NCBI GenBank assembly: GCA_031430595.1
Contig: JANPBU010000028.1
Coordinates: forward strand, 1 to 64,000
DNA length: 64,000 nucleotides
Direction of reading: 5' to 3'
Source: JANNBN01 sp031430595
Lineage (GTDB): Bacteria; Actinomycetota; Acidimicrobiia; Acidimicrobiales; JANYDT01
Positions within the stretch are counted from its first letter, which is position 1, and each line of letters begins with the position of its first letter. The notes under the pieces are model-generated. The model was not told where the DNA came from. It searched no databases and worked only from the letters and a program-made list of their open reading frames with translations. Of this stretch, positions 54,701 to 60,845 are shown one piece after another. The position numbers and the translations under genes are program-made.

Positions 54701-54994
54701 GAATGCCAGGTTCATTTGGCACAGGGCAGAGAGCGGGAGGAGCCGCTCGGTAAAGCGGGCAACGCCAGAGGCAATCAAGCTGGCAGCCAGGAACATTGCC
54801 ACGGCCCAGCCGATTCGGCCTGAGATCGACCAGTCTGAGTGAGCAAACAATCGCCCAAGGATTGTTGTGACCAGCAGGGCGACGATGAGCGGGACTGCCG
54901 CGATGGAGATTCGCAGTGCGCGGCCAAGCCACGGTCGGGCCTGCCAGGTTTTCCTGTTGTCGTAATTCTGGGGTTTTGGTCCCGGGGAGGTCAC
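51749..54994 (-). CDS. HD-GYP phosphodiesterase with extracellular PA14 and NHL-propeller domains
   Basis: This 1081-residue protein has two N-terminal TM segments (about 28-47 and 60-79), then a cytoplasmic HD-GYP domain with His158, HD at 190-191 (LLHDIGKLSVP) and HHERYDGTGYP at 244-254, all ligands intact. A third, Ala-rich hydrophobic segment (about 364-385) is followed by a Thr/Pro/Ser linker (392-635), a PA14-type domain (about 637-750, FSILSDDGVRLYIDGNLV) and an NHL-like propeller (about 770-1081, SQITIGPDGNLYIADYTEG). It probably hydrolyses c-di-GMP inside the cell while sensing a glycan or surface ligand outside. GTG start. The GGDEF protein at 46.5 kb is the natural opposing enzyme. 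Confidence 0.85.
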   Translation of the reverse strand: MTSPGPKPQNYDNRKTWQARPWLGRALRISIAAVPLIVALLVTTILGRLFAHSDWSISGRIGWAVAMFLAASLIASGVARFTERLLPLSALCQMNLAFPETAPGRIKLALRLGNSANGDKVVADFQRQGLTPDPQTAAIETLHLVEALNRHDRRTRGHSERVRALADVIAEEMNLPEDDRNLLRWGSLLHDIGKLSVPSEILNKAGKPTAEEWTTLKGHPGAGEWRIKPLESWLGDFAKCVYQHHERYDGTGYPLGIKGDQMPLGSRIVAVADAFECMTATRSYKKAMSYDDARAELVNCSGTHFDPKVVRAFARVGGKNRRFAAGFLSSWTGELVGSQRSILSAISQGSSPIQVLKLGAEAIKTIGVAAVVSTASAAALPVAAPPGPPVTQNVAIAATTLPSNLAFADDGDYQTEFVVAAPTTTTVAPINETLIDTATTSSLAEIVPTSITTTLSVQTSVLTSSVGPDVTITQPDGSVDRPQGTTQASTVSAGSPPPVIDQTPKPATTTKRIPTTKKATTATTPPTTKRPSSIQTTRSPSTTELSPSTTVEPATTQPITTSPVVIDTTSTTPPISVTPTTAIPVATTTTTTTTAPSATSTTTTSTTSTTTTSTTSTTSTTTTASTSTTVVPPVATCWTQELFSNIGLVGPANPESMACVQGFDLMVGRESIVAGLEDNFSARYTTVRTFNGPVTFSILSDDGVRLYIDGNLVFENWTIHPVTLDTYAATLVGSHTISIEYFETILDSVLRFEMSPEPTGPSLALHHVQVPQRPFDTTDGLFVETFAHAGDAKRTDAANSGLVNPSQITIGPDGNLYIADYTEGIVVLSPSGAFVRRFNSGDGVSAPEGLAFNPVDGLLYFFSRFDQSVNTLDVTNGTLTSWLPTNGAAYQSMVFDNNGNLYAVQDFVNRVLKITPFKAISTIVGGGTQTISTPLLGARPATFWNLRDAYDVAFADGSLLISTRDYLLTYDIQDGSLSWLLGNPGGISAGQTAQTFEANARSAAVLPNGSYVVVDQYNGIRIVDTAGNLAHLTAQKWQNETVGDGGDIGFAKFGYPIDVVVDPASGVYVSQDGIRAIRRLT

Positions 54995-55091
54995 TTATTC
55001 TGATTCGGCACAGTGATTTGTCTCCTGAAGCATCATGGTGTGTGGTTTTTGGGTGATCCTGCCCTAAGTTGCTCGGCTAAGGTTTGCCTTT

Positions 55092-55165
55092 CGGGCTGTA
55101 GCGCAGCTTGGTAGCGCGCTTGACTGGGGGTCAAGAGGTCGTGGGTTCGAGTCCCGCCAGCCCGA
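55092..55165 (+). tRNA. tRNA-Pro(GGG)
   Basis: Cloverleaf: acceptor CGGGCTG pairs with CAGCCCG; the D arm is GCGC-AGCTTGGTA-GCGC; the anticodon stem CTTGA/TCAAG encloses loop CTGGGGG, giving anticodon GGG (proline); the T arm is GTGGG-TTCGAGT-CCCGC. Discriminator A at 55165; CCA is not encoded. The 3' 43 bases recur twice downstream, marking this gene as an integration site. Confidence 0.95.
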
Positions 55166-55166
55166 C
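55124..55166 (+). repeat. Attachment-site core inside tRNA-Pro
   Basis: This 43-bp stretch, from the anticodon loop to the tRNA end, is repeated at 57745-57787 and 60677-60719 with one base difference (G versus A in the T loop). It acts as the left attachment site (attL-like) of the cassette array. Confidence 0.85.
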
Positions 55167-55484
55167 AAAAGACCTGTTCAGAAGCTGGTTCCATTGATAA
55201 GCGCGCTTGCTGTGTTATCGCAGTTGCTCCGAATGTTCCCTTGAAAGGTGAACTCGCCGTCGGCAGGACGACTCCGGTCGACTTCGAGCAATGAGGGAGA
55301 AGCTTTGTCCGGTGCTCGAGGCTTGACTTCGGGGCGCTGGGCAGCGTTTTGACCATCGGCGAACTCGATCGAATTCTTCGGTTGACTGCCGGATCTGCTT
55401 CCTGGCGTCCTCGACCTTCATAGCTATTCACGAATCGATGGGCACGATGACGAAGTAGGAGTTCGAGACGACCGCCGCGTTCTC

Positions 55485-55700
55485 GTGAGGGTGCTCTCCA
55501 ACGAGGAGCGGTCGATACTTCAGTGGAAGTTGGCCGGGCTTGGTGACGGACAGGTTGGTGGCCGTCTTGGAATTCCCCGTCGAACCGCTACGTACCGGAA
55601 GAGTCGTTTCTTCGCGATCGTGGAAGAGACCCTCGGGCCGCTTCGTTACGACGATCGGGTGGCCTGCGTGGATCGAGGTTGCCTTGACCACGTCGATTGA
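55485..55700 (+). CDS. Small putative HTH protein
   Basis: This 71-residue frame (GTG start) contains LSNEERSILQWKLAGLGDGQ then VGGRLGIPRRTATYRKSRF, a plausible helix-turn-helix like those in sigma region 4 or LuxR domains. The frame is open back to about 55382 without a start codon, so it may be a remnant of a longer gene. It lies just upstream of the AbiE pair. The rest of 55167-55484 shows no gene I can support. Confidence 0.4.
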   Translation: MRVLSNEERSILQWKLAGLGDGQVGGRLGIPRRTATYRKSRFFAIVEETLGPLRYDDRVACVDRGCLDHVD

Positions 55701-55715
55701 TCGTGTAGGTTTATA

Positions 55716-55748
55716 GGTACTTCCTGCACGTATGATGCGCGAAGTACC
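55716..55748. promoter_or_regulatory. Inverted repeat, candidate AbiEi operator
   Basis: GGTACTTC (55716-55723) and GAAGTACC (55741-55748) are exact inverted repeats separated by 17 bp, ending 11 bp before the AbiEi start. A TATGAT -10-like box lies between the arms (55731-55736). AbiEi antitoxins are known to bind inverted repeats in their own promoter, so autorepression is expected. Confidence 0.55.
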
Positions 55749-55759
55749 ACTCAACGTAC

Positions 55760-56641
55760 ATGGAGATGAGGGAAGTGAGGGTGCTCGATCGAACTGGGCG
55801 GGTTCCGTCCTCTGTTGCCTCCGTGGTGGCTCGACTCGCCCAGGACAGACCAGCGGTGCTTACCGTTGACGACCTCGCTGTCATCATCGACGAGACCGAT
55901 ACCGGCCGGGCAGTCGAGTCCGTACTGCGGGAGCTGGTCGCCTCGAACTGGCTGGTCCCATCGGGGCGACGCGGCGTGTGGGCATTCATCGCGCCAGGAG
56001 AAGCCGAGATCATCGACCCGTACATTGATCTTCGTGCGTGGGCCACGAAGACGGGGGTCGTCTTCGCTCTGGCCGGTGAGGCGGCGGCGTGGCATCTGGG
56101 CCTGCTGGCGCGCCGGGCTACCGGTCCGATCTCGATCTGGATCCCCGAGCACACGGTGATTCCCAGGGCGATGCGGGACGACTTCAGCACGGTCACGCTT
56201 GGTTGGGCAGCGGAGATGGTCGGCCGGGTTGGGCCGCGGCGTGCGTGGCTACGTGAGCGCGGGCTGGACCTGACCAGATGGTCGTCCGGTCTTCCTGCGT
56301 TCGGTGCCGAGGCGCTCCTCGTGCAGCTGGCAGCGCGGCCGACATCGTTTCGTCCTTGGGGTGATCTTGCGGTGAACCTTGGACAGCTCGCCAAAGCTTG
56401 TAGCCAGTCGACGTTGCTTGGTCTGCTTGAGGGTCAGAGCACCCCAGCGCACCAACGCGCCGCATATTTGCTGGACATCGGCCGGCAGCCCGAACTGGCT
56501 GCCAACGTTCTTGCTGCGCGCCCGACGCAACCGCTGTCGCGTCTCACGCTTGGCGATGGAACGGAAGGCGTGTGGTCCAAGACGTACCGGCTCACCGATC
56601 GGCTTGTGGTGCCGTTCCTTGCCGAGTTCGGGAAGGCGTGA
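55760..56641 (+). CDS. AbiEi-family antitoxin
   Basis: The 293-residue protein has an N-terminal winged-helix part (SVASVVARLAQDRPAVLTVD, ESVLRELVASNWLVPSGRRG) and the AbiEi C-terminal region (WAFIAPGEAEIIDPYIDLRAW is split here: VWAFIAPGEAEIID and FALAGEAAAWHLGLL, ISIWIPEHTVIPRAMRD). It should bind its operator and counter AbiEii as a type IV antitoxin. The gene after it begins 8 bp downstream. High G+C suggests recent transfer. Confidence 0.8.
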   Translation: MEMREVRVLDRTGRVPSSVASVVARLAQDRPAVLTVDDLAVIIDETDTGRAVESVLRELVASNWLVPSGRRGVWAFIAPGEAEIIDPYIDLRAWATKTGVVFALAGEAAAWHLGLLARRATGPISIWIPEHTVIPRAMRDDFSTVTLGWAAEMVGRVGPRRAWLRERGLDLTRWSSGLPAFGAEALLVQLAARPTSFRPWGDLAVNLGQLAKACSQSTLLGLLEGQSTPAHQRAAYLLDIGRQPELAANVLAARPTQPLSRLTLGDGTEGVWSKTYRLTDRLVVPFLAEFGKA

Positions 56642-56648
56642 AGCGGCG

Positions 56649-57539
56649 ATGGCGCCAAGGCTGACGCAGGCGTTAGTGAGCCGCCACGCGTCGGGACGCC
56701 CGGGAGCGTACGGTGCGGCGTTGCTCGACATCGCGCAGGACCATCTGTTGTGGCTCCTCGCCGACGAAGGCCTCTTTGACGACGGGCGATTGATCTTCAA
56801 AGGCGGGACCAGTCTGCGAAAGTGTCGGCTCGGCACGTCCGGCCGGTTTTCGACGGATCTCGATTTCACCGCGCCCGACGATGACGTCGTGATCGCTGCG
56901 TGCGAGGTAATCAACGGCGCGGTGGTCGGAGGATTCACGTTCATCCTTGACGACCCGAGCGACGATGCTCGCCATTGGCGGTTACGGATCGACCACAGCG
57001 AACTTGGCACGCCCGATGTGGATGCCGCTGTTGAGTTTGCTCGCCGGCCGCTCGCATGTGCTCCCGAACGACTGCGTTTCATCGAGAGTCCGGTGCACAA
57101 GGCATACGACATCGCGCTCCCGGAACTGCCCATCATCGCGATCGAAGAGGCTTGCGCAGAAAAGCTGGCTCGTTACCGGCGGACGTCGCTAGCTCGTGAC
57201 CTCTACGACCTTGCGAAGTTCGCAGAGCGCACGATGGATGAGGCGCTCGTGCGACGGTTGTGGGTGCTGAAGGTTTGGGGTGACGTTGTCGAAGACCAGA
57301 GAGGCGAGCCGCCCGTCGACCCGTTCGATGTTCTCAACGTACGGGCGGCATCGAAGTTCAAGCTTGAGTCGATCGGCATCCTGGTCGACCCGGCCGACAT
57401 CGCCATCTGGGAATCAAGGGTGCGCTCCCGGTTCGGATTCCTTGCGCAGCTGGATGCGGACGAGCGGCGATGGGCCGCGTGTAGTCCCCGGGATCGTTAC
57501 GAGGTGCACGATGCACTCGCTCGAATTGTTTCGAGATGA
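56649..57539 (+). CDS. AbiEii-family nucleotidyltransferase toxin
   Basis: This 296-residue protein has the family's nucleotidyltransferase core: LIFKGGTSLRKC, then FSTDLDFTAPDDD with the metal-binding Asp pair, and the later IIAIEEACAEKLARYRRTSLARDLYDL motif with conserved Lys/Arg/Asp. AbiEii-type toxins transfer nucleotides, in some cases to tRNA, and cause growth arrest or abortive phage defence. ATG 56649 is chosen at the start of homology; the frame opens earlier inside abiEi. Confidence 0.85.
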   Translation: MAPRLTQALVSRHASGRPGAYGAALLDIAQDHLLWLLADEGLFDDGRLIFKGGTSLRKCRLGTSGRFSTDLDFTAPDDDVVIAACEVINGAVVGGFTFILDDPSDDARHWRLRIDHSELGTPDVDAAVEFARRPLACAPERLRFIESPVHKAYDIALPELPIIAIEEACAEKLARYRRTSLARDLYDLAKFAERTMDEALVRRLWVLKVWGDVVEDQRGEPPVDPFDVLNVRAASKFKLESIGILVDPADIAIWESRVRSRFGFLAQLDADERRWAACSPRDRYEVHDALARIVSR

Positions 57540-57600
57540 GAGCGAGGGTGGGCATGTCCTGGAAACTGTCCACGAACTCCTCTACGGGAGTCAAGCGCGG

Positions 57601-57787
57601 TAAGCGCGCATAGGGAAATGTTCTCCTAATGTTCTCTTAGAATGCATCACTGGGCGGAACCGGCACTACCAGACGAACAGACCATCGGACATAACCGCAG
57701 GTCAGAGGACTAAACGACATCAGACGAAATGAGCGTTAGGCGCCTGGGGGTCAAGAGGTCGTGGGTTCGAATCCCGCCAGCCCGACC
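57601..57787 (+). repeat. Cassette right-end repeat, copy 1
   Basis: About 187 bp closely matching 60534-60719. It includes a conserved ATGTTCTC..CTAATGTTCTCTTAG block, the 14-bp CCGCAGGTCAGAGG at 57695-57708, GAGCGTTAGG, and the 43-bp tRNA core at 57745-57787. Spacing of the parts is the same in both copies. Confidence 0.85.
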
Positions 57788-57796
57788 ACAACACCG

Positions 57797-57829
57797 CAGG
57801 TCAGAGGGTGTCTGGGACTCTCTGACCTG
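57797..57829. repeat. Inverted repeat just right of copy-1 core
   Basis: CAGGTCAGAG (57797-57806) pairs exactly with CTCTGACCTG (57820-57829) across a 13-nt loop. The left arm is part of CCGCAGGTCAGAGG (57794-57807), identical to 57695-57708, 99 bp upstream on the other side of the core. It may be a recombinase arm site or a terminator. Confidence 0.6.
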
Positions 57830-57962
57830 TGAGGCAACTTGACTTCTATGAGTTGCCGCCTCCGAATTGCCGGCATAGCATTCGGGACAGGCGTTATTTT
57901 CGGCTCATGAAGGGGCTCTGGTCGCTCGACACCGAGCAACGGAACACCGACGCCCGACAATC

Positions 57963-58643
57963 ATGCCGAAGGCGTTGCACCGATTGAGTCTCCGCTGGGT
58001 CGGAGCCGCCGGGCTCGTCGCAGCGATGGCCACACGCCCAGCGTCGGCTGCGGTCACACCGATAACTAGCCTCGCCATCCAAAACAGCCGAGTAGTCGAG
58101 CTTTCCAACCCACCTCGAATCGATCGACCACTCGCACCACCTCACCGATTGCCACGCCTGCAGCTGGAGGTCGTACCTCTACAACTGCCGAGCATCAGAC
58201 TTACTGGCAAGTCGCCGAAGCTACCCTCGGCGACGGTGCGCGCTGGCGGGAAATCCTCGACGCAAACCCGACCGAATCTGTGGAAGCTATCGGCACAAGA
58301 ACTCGGTGACGCTCATGGTGCGAAACCTACCAATCGAGAGATCGTCCCGTGTCGGAAATCAGTGATCGCCACCAACGAAGACCAGCTTCGCAGCGGCGAT
58401 CCCGACCTCATCTACTCAGGCGAAGAGATCACACTCCTGGCGATCAAAGATGATCAGCGCGCTGAACAACTGAAACCCTCGCCACCCATCGAAGAAGTGA
58501 CTGTCGTGGTTGCTGATGAGGCAGGAACGCTTTCCTCCGGGACGGCGACGAAATCTGAGATAATGGAGGCGGTGCGCAAGATTTATGAGGATGAATATCC
58601 CGCGTTGTGGGCATCAATCTTGAAGGCGGGAGGTCCGATCTGA
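57963..58643 (+). pseudogene. Frameshifted exported LysM-domain gene
   Basis: The uninterrupted frame begins with a signal-like sequence (LRWVGAAGLVAAMATRPASA) and ends with the second half of a LysM motif (LRSGDPDLIYSGEEITLLAI) plus a charged tail. The first half of the LysM motif is in another frame at about 58193-58306 (HQTYWQVAEATLGDGARW and REILDANPTES) and stops at 58307. At least two frameshifts, near 58060-58100 and 58305-58370, are needed to join the parts. The intact protein would have been exported and bound peptidoglycan. Its stop overlaps the next gene's ATG. Confidence 0.6.
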
Positions 58644-59473
58644 TGATTACTTACCGTGAGGCTTGGACGACGGAGGACACGCCTCATCTTCGGGCCCTTG
58701 TCAAAGAAGCCGGTCTGCCGACACGTGGAGACGATGGAAAGTCATTTTGGTTGACCGCACCAGCGTCACACCCTATTTGGAGCAAACTCCCCATCAAGCA
58801 AAATTCGCTTGATCGGATGTTCTCTCATTTTGACGATTCCGAGTTCGAAATTGCGGAATGGTTTCAAGTGATTGGGATTCGCGGTTTGGGAGAAGTGAAG
58901 CTGCCAAAGCATCCCTTTCCGGAATCTTCTCCGGGGTGTGATCGCTGCATGGCCGGTGATGGCGGCGGCCCGAGGTTTCCGGGCCCCTATCAATTGAGAA
59001 AATCCGTTCCTCCACCGACAAAGAACATCGCCTTTTACCCAAAGTATGAATTTGACGAGCTCTGTTTTCGGGCCGAGGTTTTTGAGCGCTTGTTTGACAG
59101 TGTTTCCGGGGTGAGCGCCTGGCCTCTCTTCGGTCCGGGCATGCGAAAGATTGATGGGATTGTGCAGCTAAAAACAGAGTTTGTTCATCCCCTAGCGGGC
59201 GTGGATTTCAGTCCGCCCTGTGAGTTCACTGATGGGCATGGACCTGGTTGCGGGCGTGTTGCACTCGAAATTCCGATCATTGGTTATTTTCCCCGACCAG
59301 CTCAAATACCCAGCGGAGATGTTTGGCGGGTCGAACAGCCGATGCGCATCAAGGGACGAGTAGATAGCCGCTTTCCATTTATTTTTCACAAGCGAGTGGT
59401 GGAGAGGTTACGGGGCAATGGCGTCAAGTTTGGCTTTCATCCTCTCAGTCCGTTGGTGGAGGAACTCTCGTAA
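58643..59473 (+). CDS. Unknown protein with Cys pairs
   Basis: This 276-residue protein belongs to no family I recognise. It has CDRC near residue 107 and a second Cys group (CEFTDGHGPGCG) near residue 195, possible metal ligands, amid aromatic- and Pro-rich segments (NIAFYPKYEFDELCF, IPIIGYFPRPAQIP). No signal peptide. ATG overlaps the stop of the LysM gene (TGATG), so the two were once translated together. Lower G+C than its neighbours. In shape it recalls immunity proteins of bacterial toxins, but that is only an impression. Confidence 0.6.
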   Translation: MITYREAWTTEDTPHLRALVKEAGLPTRGDDGKSFWLTAPASHPIWSKLPIKQNSLDRMFSHFDDSEFEIAEWFQVIGIRGLGEVKLPKHPFPESSPGCDRCMAGDGGGPRFPGPYQLRKSVPPPTKNIAFYPKYEFDELCFRAEVFERLFDSVSGVSAWPLFGPGMRKIDGIVQLKTEFVHPLAGVDFSPPCEFTDGHGPGCGRVALEIPIIGYFPRPAQIPSGDVWRVEQPMRIKGRVDSRFPFIFHKRVVERLRGNGVKFGFHPLSPLVEELS

Positions 59474-59537
59474 TAAACGGCTTTTTTAGGGTCTGCCCGG
59501 AAAATCTCCCTAACCCGGCCTATTCGCTTTCGAATCG

Positions 59538-59747
59538 TTGACAACGCCGAAGAAACTCTTCGTTGCGCTCGGCTTGAGTGCGCTGCGAATCGTCTTCGTA
59601 TGCGCACCGATCATCACCTCGATCGGCAGCGTCCTGGTCACGACAACATGGCTCTTGACCGGCTATCTCTCTGCGAGAGTGGACGGCGTTCTTCAAAGCA
59701 AAATTGTCGGACTAGACAATATTGTTCTGCAAGTCACGGTAAATTGA
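59538..59747 (+). CDS. Possible small membrane protein
   Basis: A TTG-started frame of 69 residues with two hydrophobic stretches (LFVALGLSALRIVFVCAPII and GSVLVTTTWLLTGYLSA). There is no clear ribosome site. It could be a genuine two-TM peptide or a chance frame. A T-rich stretch after the previous stop (59480-59486) may end transcription of the Cys-protein gene. Confidence 0.25.
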   Translation: MTTPKKLFVALGLSALRIVFVCAPIITSIGSVLVTTTWLLTGYLSARVDGVLQSKIVGLDNIVLQVTVN

Positions 59748-59796
59748 GGTAGACCACTGATTAGTTCGAGATGATCTACACACGTAGGTTCCGACA

Positions 59797-60216
59797 TCAA
59801 AGAATATGAACTGTGATGTGAAGTAGATCGGCAACACGTTGCAGAAGCGGGGTAGCCGTTGCTGTGGCGATATCTAGGTCAGTTGCAATGGCGGAGGCAA
59901 TCGCTTCGAGCGTTAGAAAGTTCGCCGGGGAAACAGTCGCAATGCTGGCCATCAGCGGAACAATGTCGCGAGGATCGATGGTTTGAATGTTTGGTGGAAG
60001 TCGATCGATCGAGTTCTGAAGTAGCGGCTGCTCGTCCTCGGGAAGGGACCGCATCTGCCGACTGAGAGCGCCGCCTTCGTCGGCAGAAATTGCTCGGGCT
60101 AATCGGAAGTACCACGAGGAGGTGGTGACGACACCGCCAGTAATTAGTTCCTCTAGTTGGGAGTCGACTCGGTGTGCGAGAACTCGGAAGAGAAGGTGGT
60201 CGTCGATGACGAGCAC
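59797..60216 (-). CDS. PIN-like toxin of a TA pair
   Basis: This 139-residue protein begins MLVIDDHLLFRVLA, similar to the first acidic strand of PIN-like RNases, and ends with helix-strand elements (FLTLEAIASAIATDLDIATA, LLQRVADLLHITVHIL) typical of that fold. Not all four PIN acidic residues can be placed with confidence. It starts 2 bp after a 69-residue partner gene, the antitoxin-first order of type II toxin-antitoxin operons. It probably acts as an RNase toxin. Confidence 0.55.
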   Translation of the reverse strand: MLVIDDHLLFRVLAHRVDSQLEELITGGVVTTSSWYFRLARAISADEGGALSRQMRSLPEDEQPLLQNSIDRLPPNIQTIDPRDIVPLMASIATVSPANFLTLEAIASAIATDLDIATATATPLLQRVADLLHITVHIL

Positions 60217-60218
60217 AG

Positions 60219-60428
60219 TTAATCGGCAAGCTCAGGGTCCGTTGCGGCAACTCGTTGAATCGCTTCTGCCAACTCGCCGCTCTCGATAGCCCAATCGGCG
60301 AACGCTGAAATCGCTGCGCTCAGCGGTGTGACATTTGGTGGGGTGGAGTCGAGAACGCCGATGGCCTCTCGAGCTCGCGCCGCAGCTCGAGCGATATCTG
60401 GCGGCAACAGCCGCACATCTACTGGCAT
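60219..60428 (-). CDS. Antitoxin partner of the PIN-like toxin
   Basis: A 69-residue, acidic, Ala-rich helical protein (PPDIARAAARAREAIGVLD, AISAFADWAIESGELAEAIQ) that precedes the toxin by 2 bp. Size, charge and position fit an antitoxin; no DNA-binding motif is evident. The pair lies about 100 bp from the cassette's right-end repeat and reads away from it. Confidence 0.5.
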   Translation of the reverse strand: MPVDVRLLPPDIARAAARAREAIGVLDSTPPNVTPLSAAISAFADWAIESGELAEAIQRVAATDPELAD

Positions 60429-60533
60429 GCGTCTACCTTACCTGCCACCCGGATCTACGAACAGGTCAAATTCAAGAGATTCACTGAACTATGGCGAGGG
60501 GCATCCGGAGTGCGCGAAGTCAAAGTAAAAGTC

Positions 60534-60719
60534 TAAGCGTACATACGGAAATGTTCGCCTAATGTTCTCTTAGAACGCATAACTAGACGGAACCTGCACT
60601 ACCTGACGGACTTTCGGGGAGACATAACCGCAGCTCAGAGCACTAAACGAAATCAGATGAGACGAGCGTTAGGCACCTGGGGGTCAAGAGGTCGTGGGTT
60701 CGAATCCCGCCAGCCCGAC
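60534..60719 (+). repeat. Cassette right-end repeat, copy 2
   Basis: About 186 bp matching 57601-57787 with scattered changes and a few indels, ending in the 43-bp tRNA core (60677-60719). The arm CCGCAGCTCAGAGC at 60628-60641 differs at two bases from copy 1. A further CCGCAGGTCA lies right of the core at 60726-60735, 98 bp downstream, as in copy 1. The stretch 60720-60845 holds no gene. Confidence 0.85.
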
Positions 60720-60845
60720 AAAAAACCGCAGGTCACAAGCGGTTTGAGTTCTGCAAATACGGTTTTCTTGAGCGTCTGACTCCAATTTTGACAACAACCA
60801 CCTGTCTGTTCCGGTTCTGGATTGAGGCTGGGACGAGCACAATAG

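Larger units (their letters stand above)
55167..57787 (+). mobile_element. tRNA-anchored cassette 1 (AbiE)
   Basis: A 2.6-kb segment bounded by the tRNA-Pro gene and the first downstream core copy. It carries a small HTH-like frame and an AbiEi/AbiEii pair. Its coding part is visibly more G+C rich than the flanks. No integrase, transposase or excisionase gene is seen. It ends with about 140 bp shared with cassette 2. Confidence 0.75.
57788..60719 (+). mobile_element. tRNA-anchored cassette 2 (PIN-like TA, LysM remnant)
   Basis: A 2.9-kb segment between the two downstream core copies. It holds a broken LysM gene, a Cys-containing unknown gene, a short membrane-like frame and, on the minus strand, a toxin-antitoxin pair next to the right end. 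No integrase is visible. The coding part around 58.6-59.5 kb is poorer in G+C than cassette 1, implying a different source. Confidence 0.7.

Noticed and set aside
55033..55431. 132-residue minus-strand frame across tRNA-Pro
   Set aside because: Its middle (AGGTRTHDLLTPSQARYQAA) is the well-known artefact of translating the antisense of a tRNA gene.
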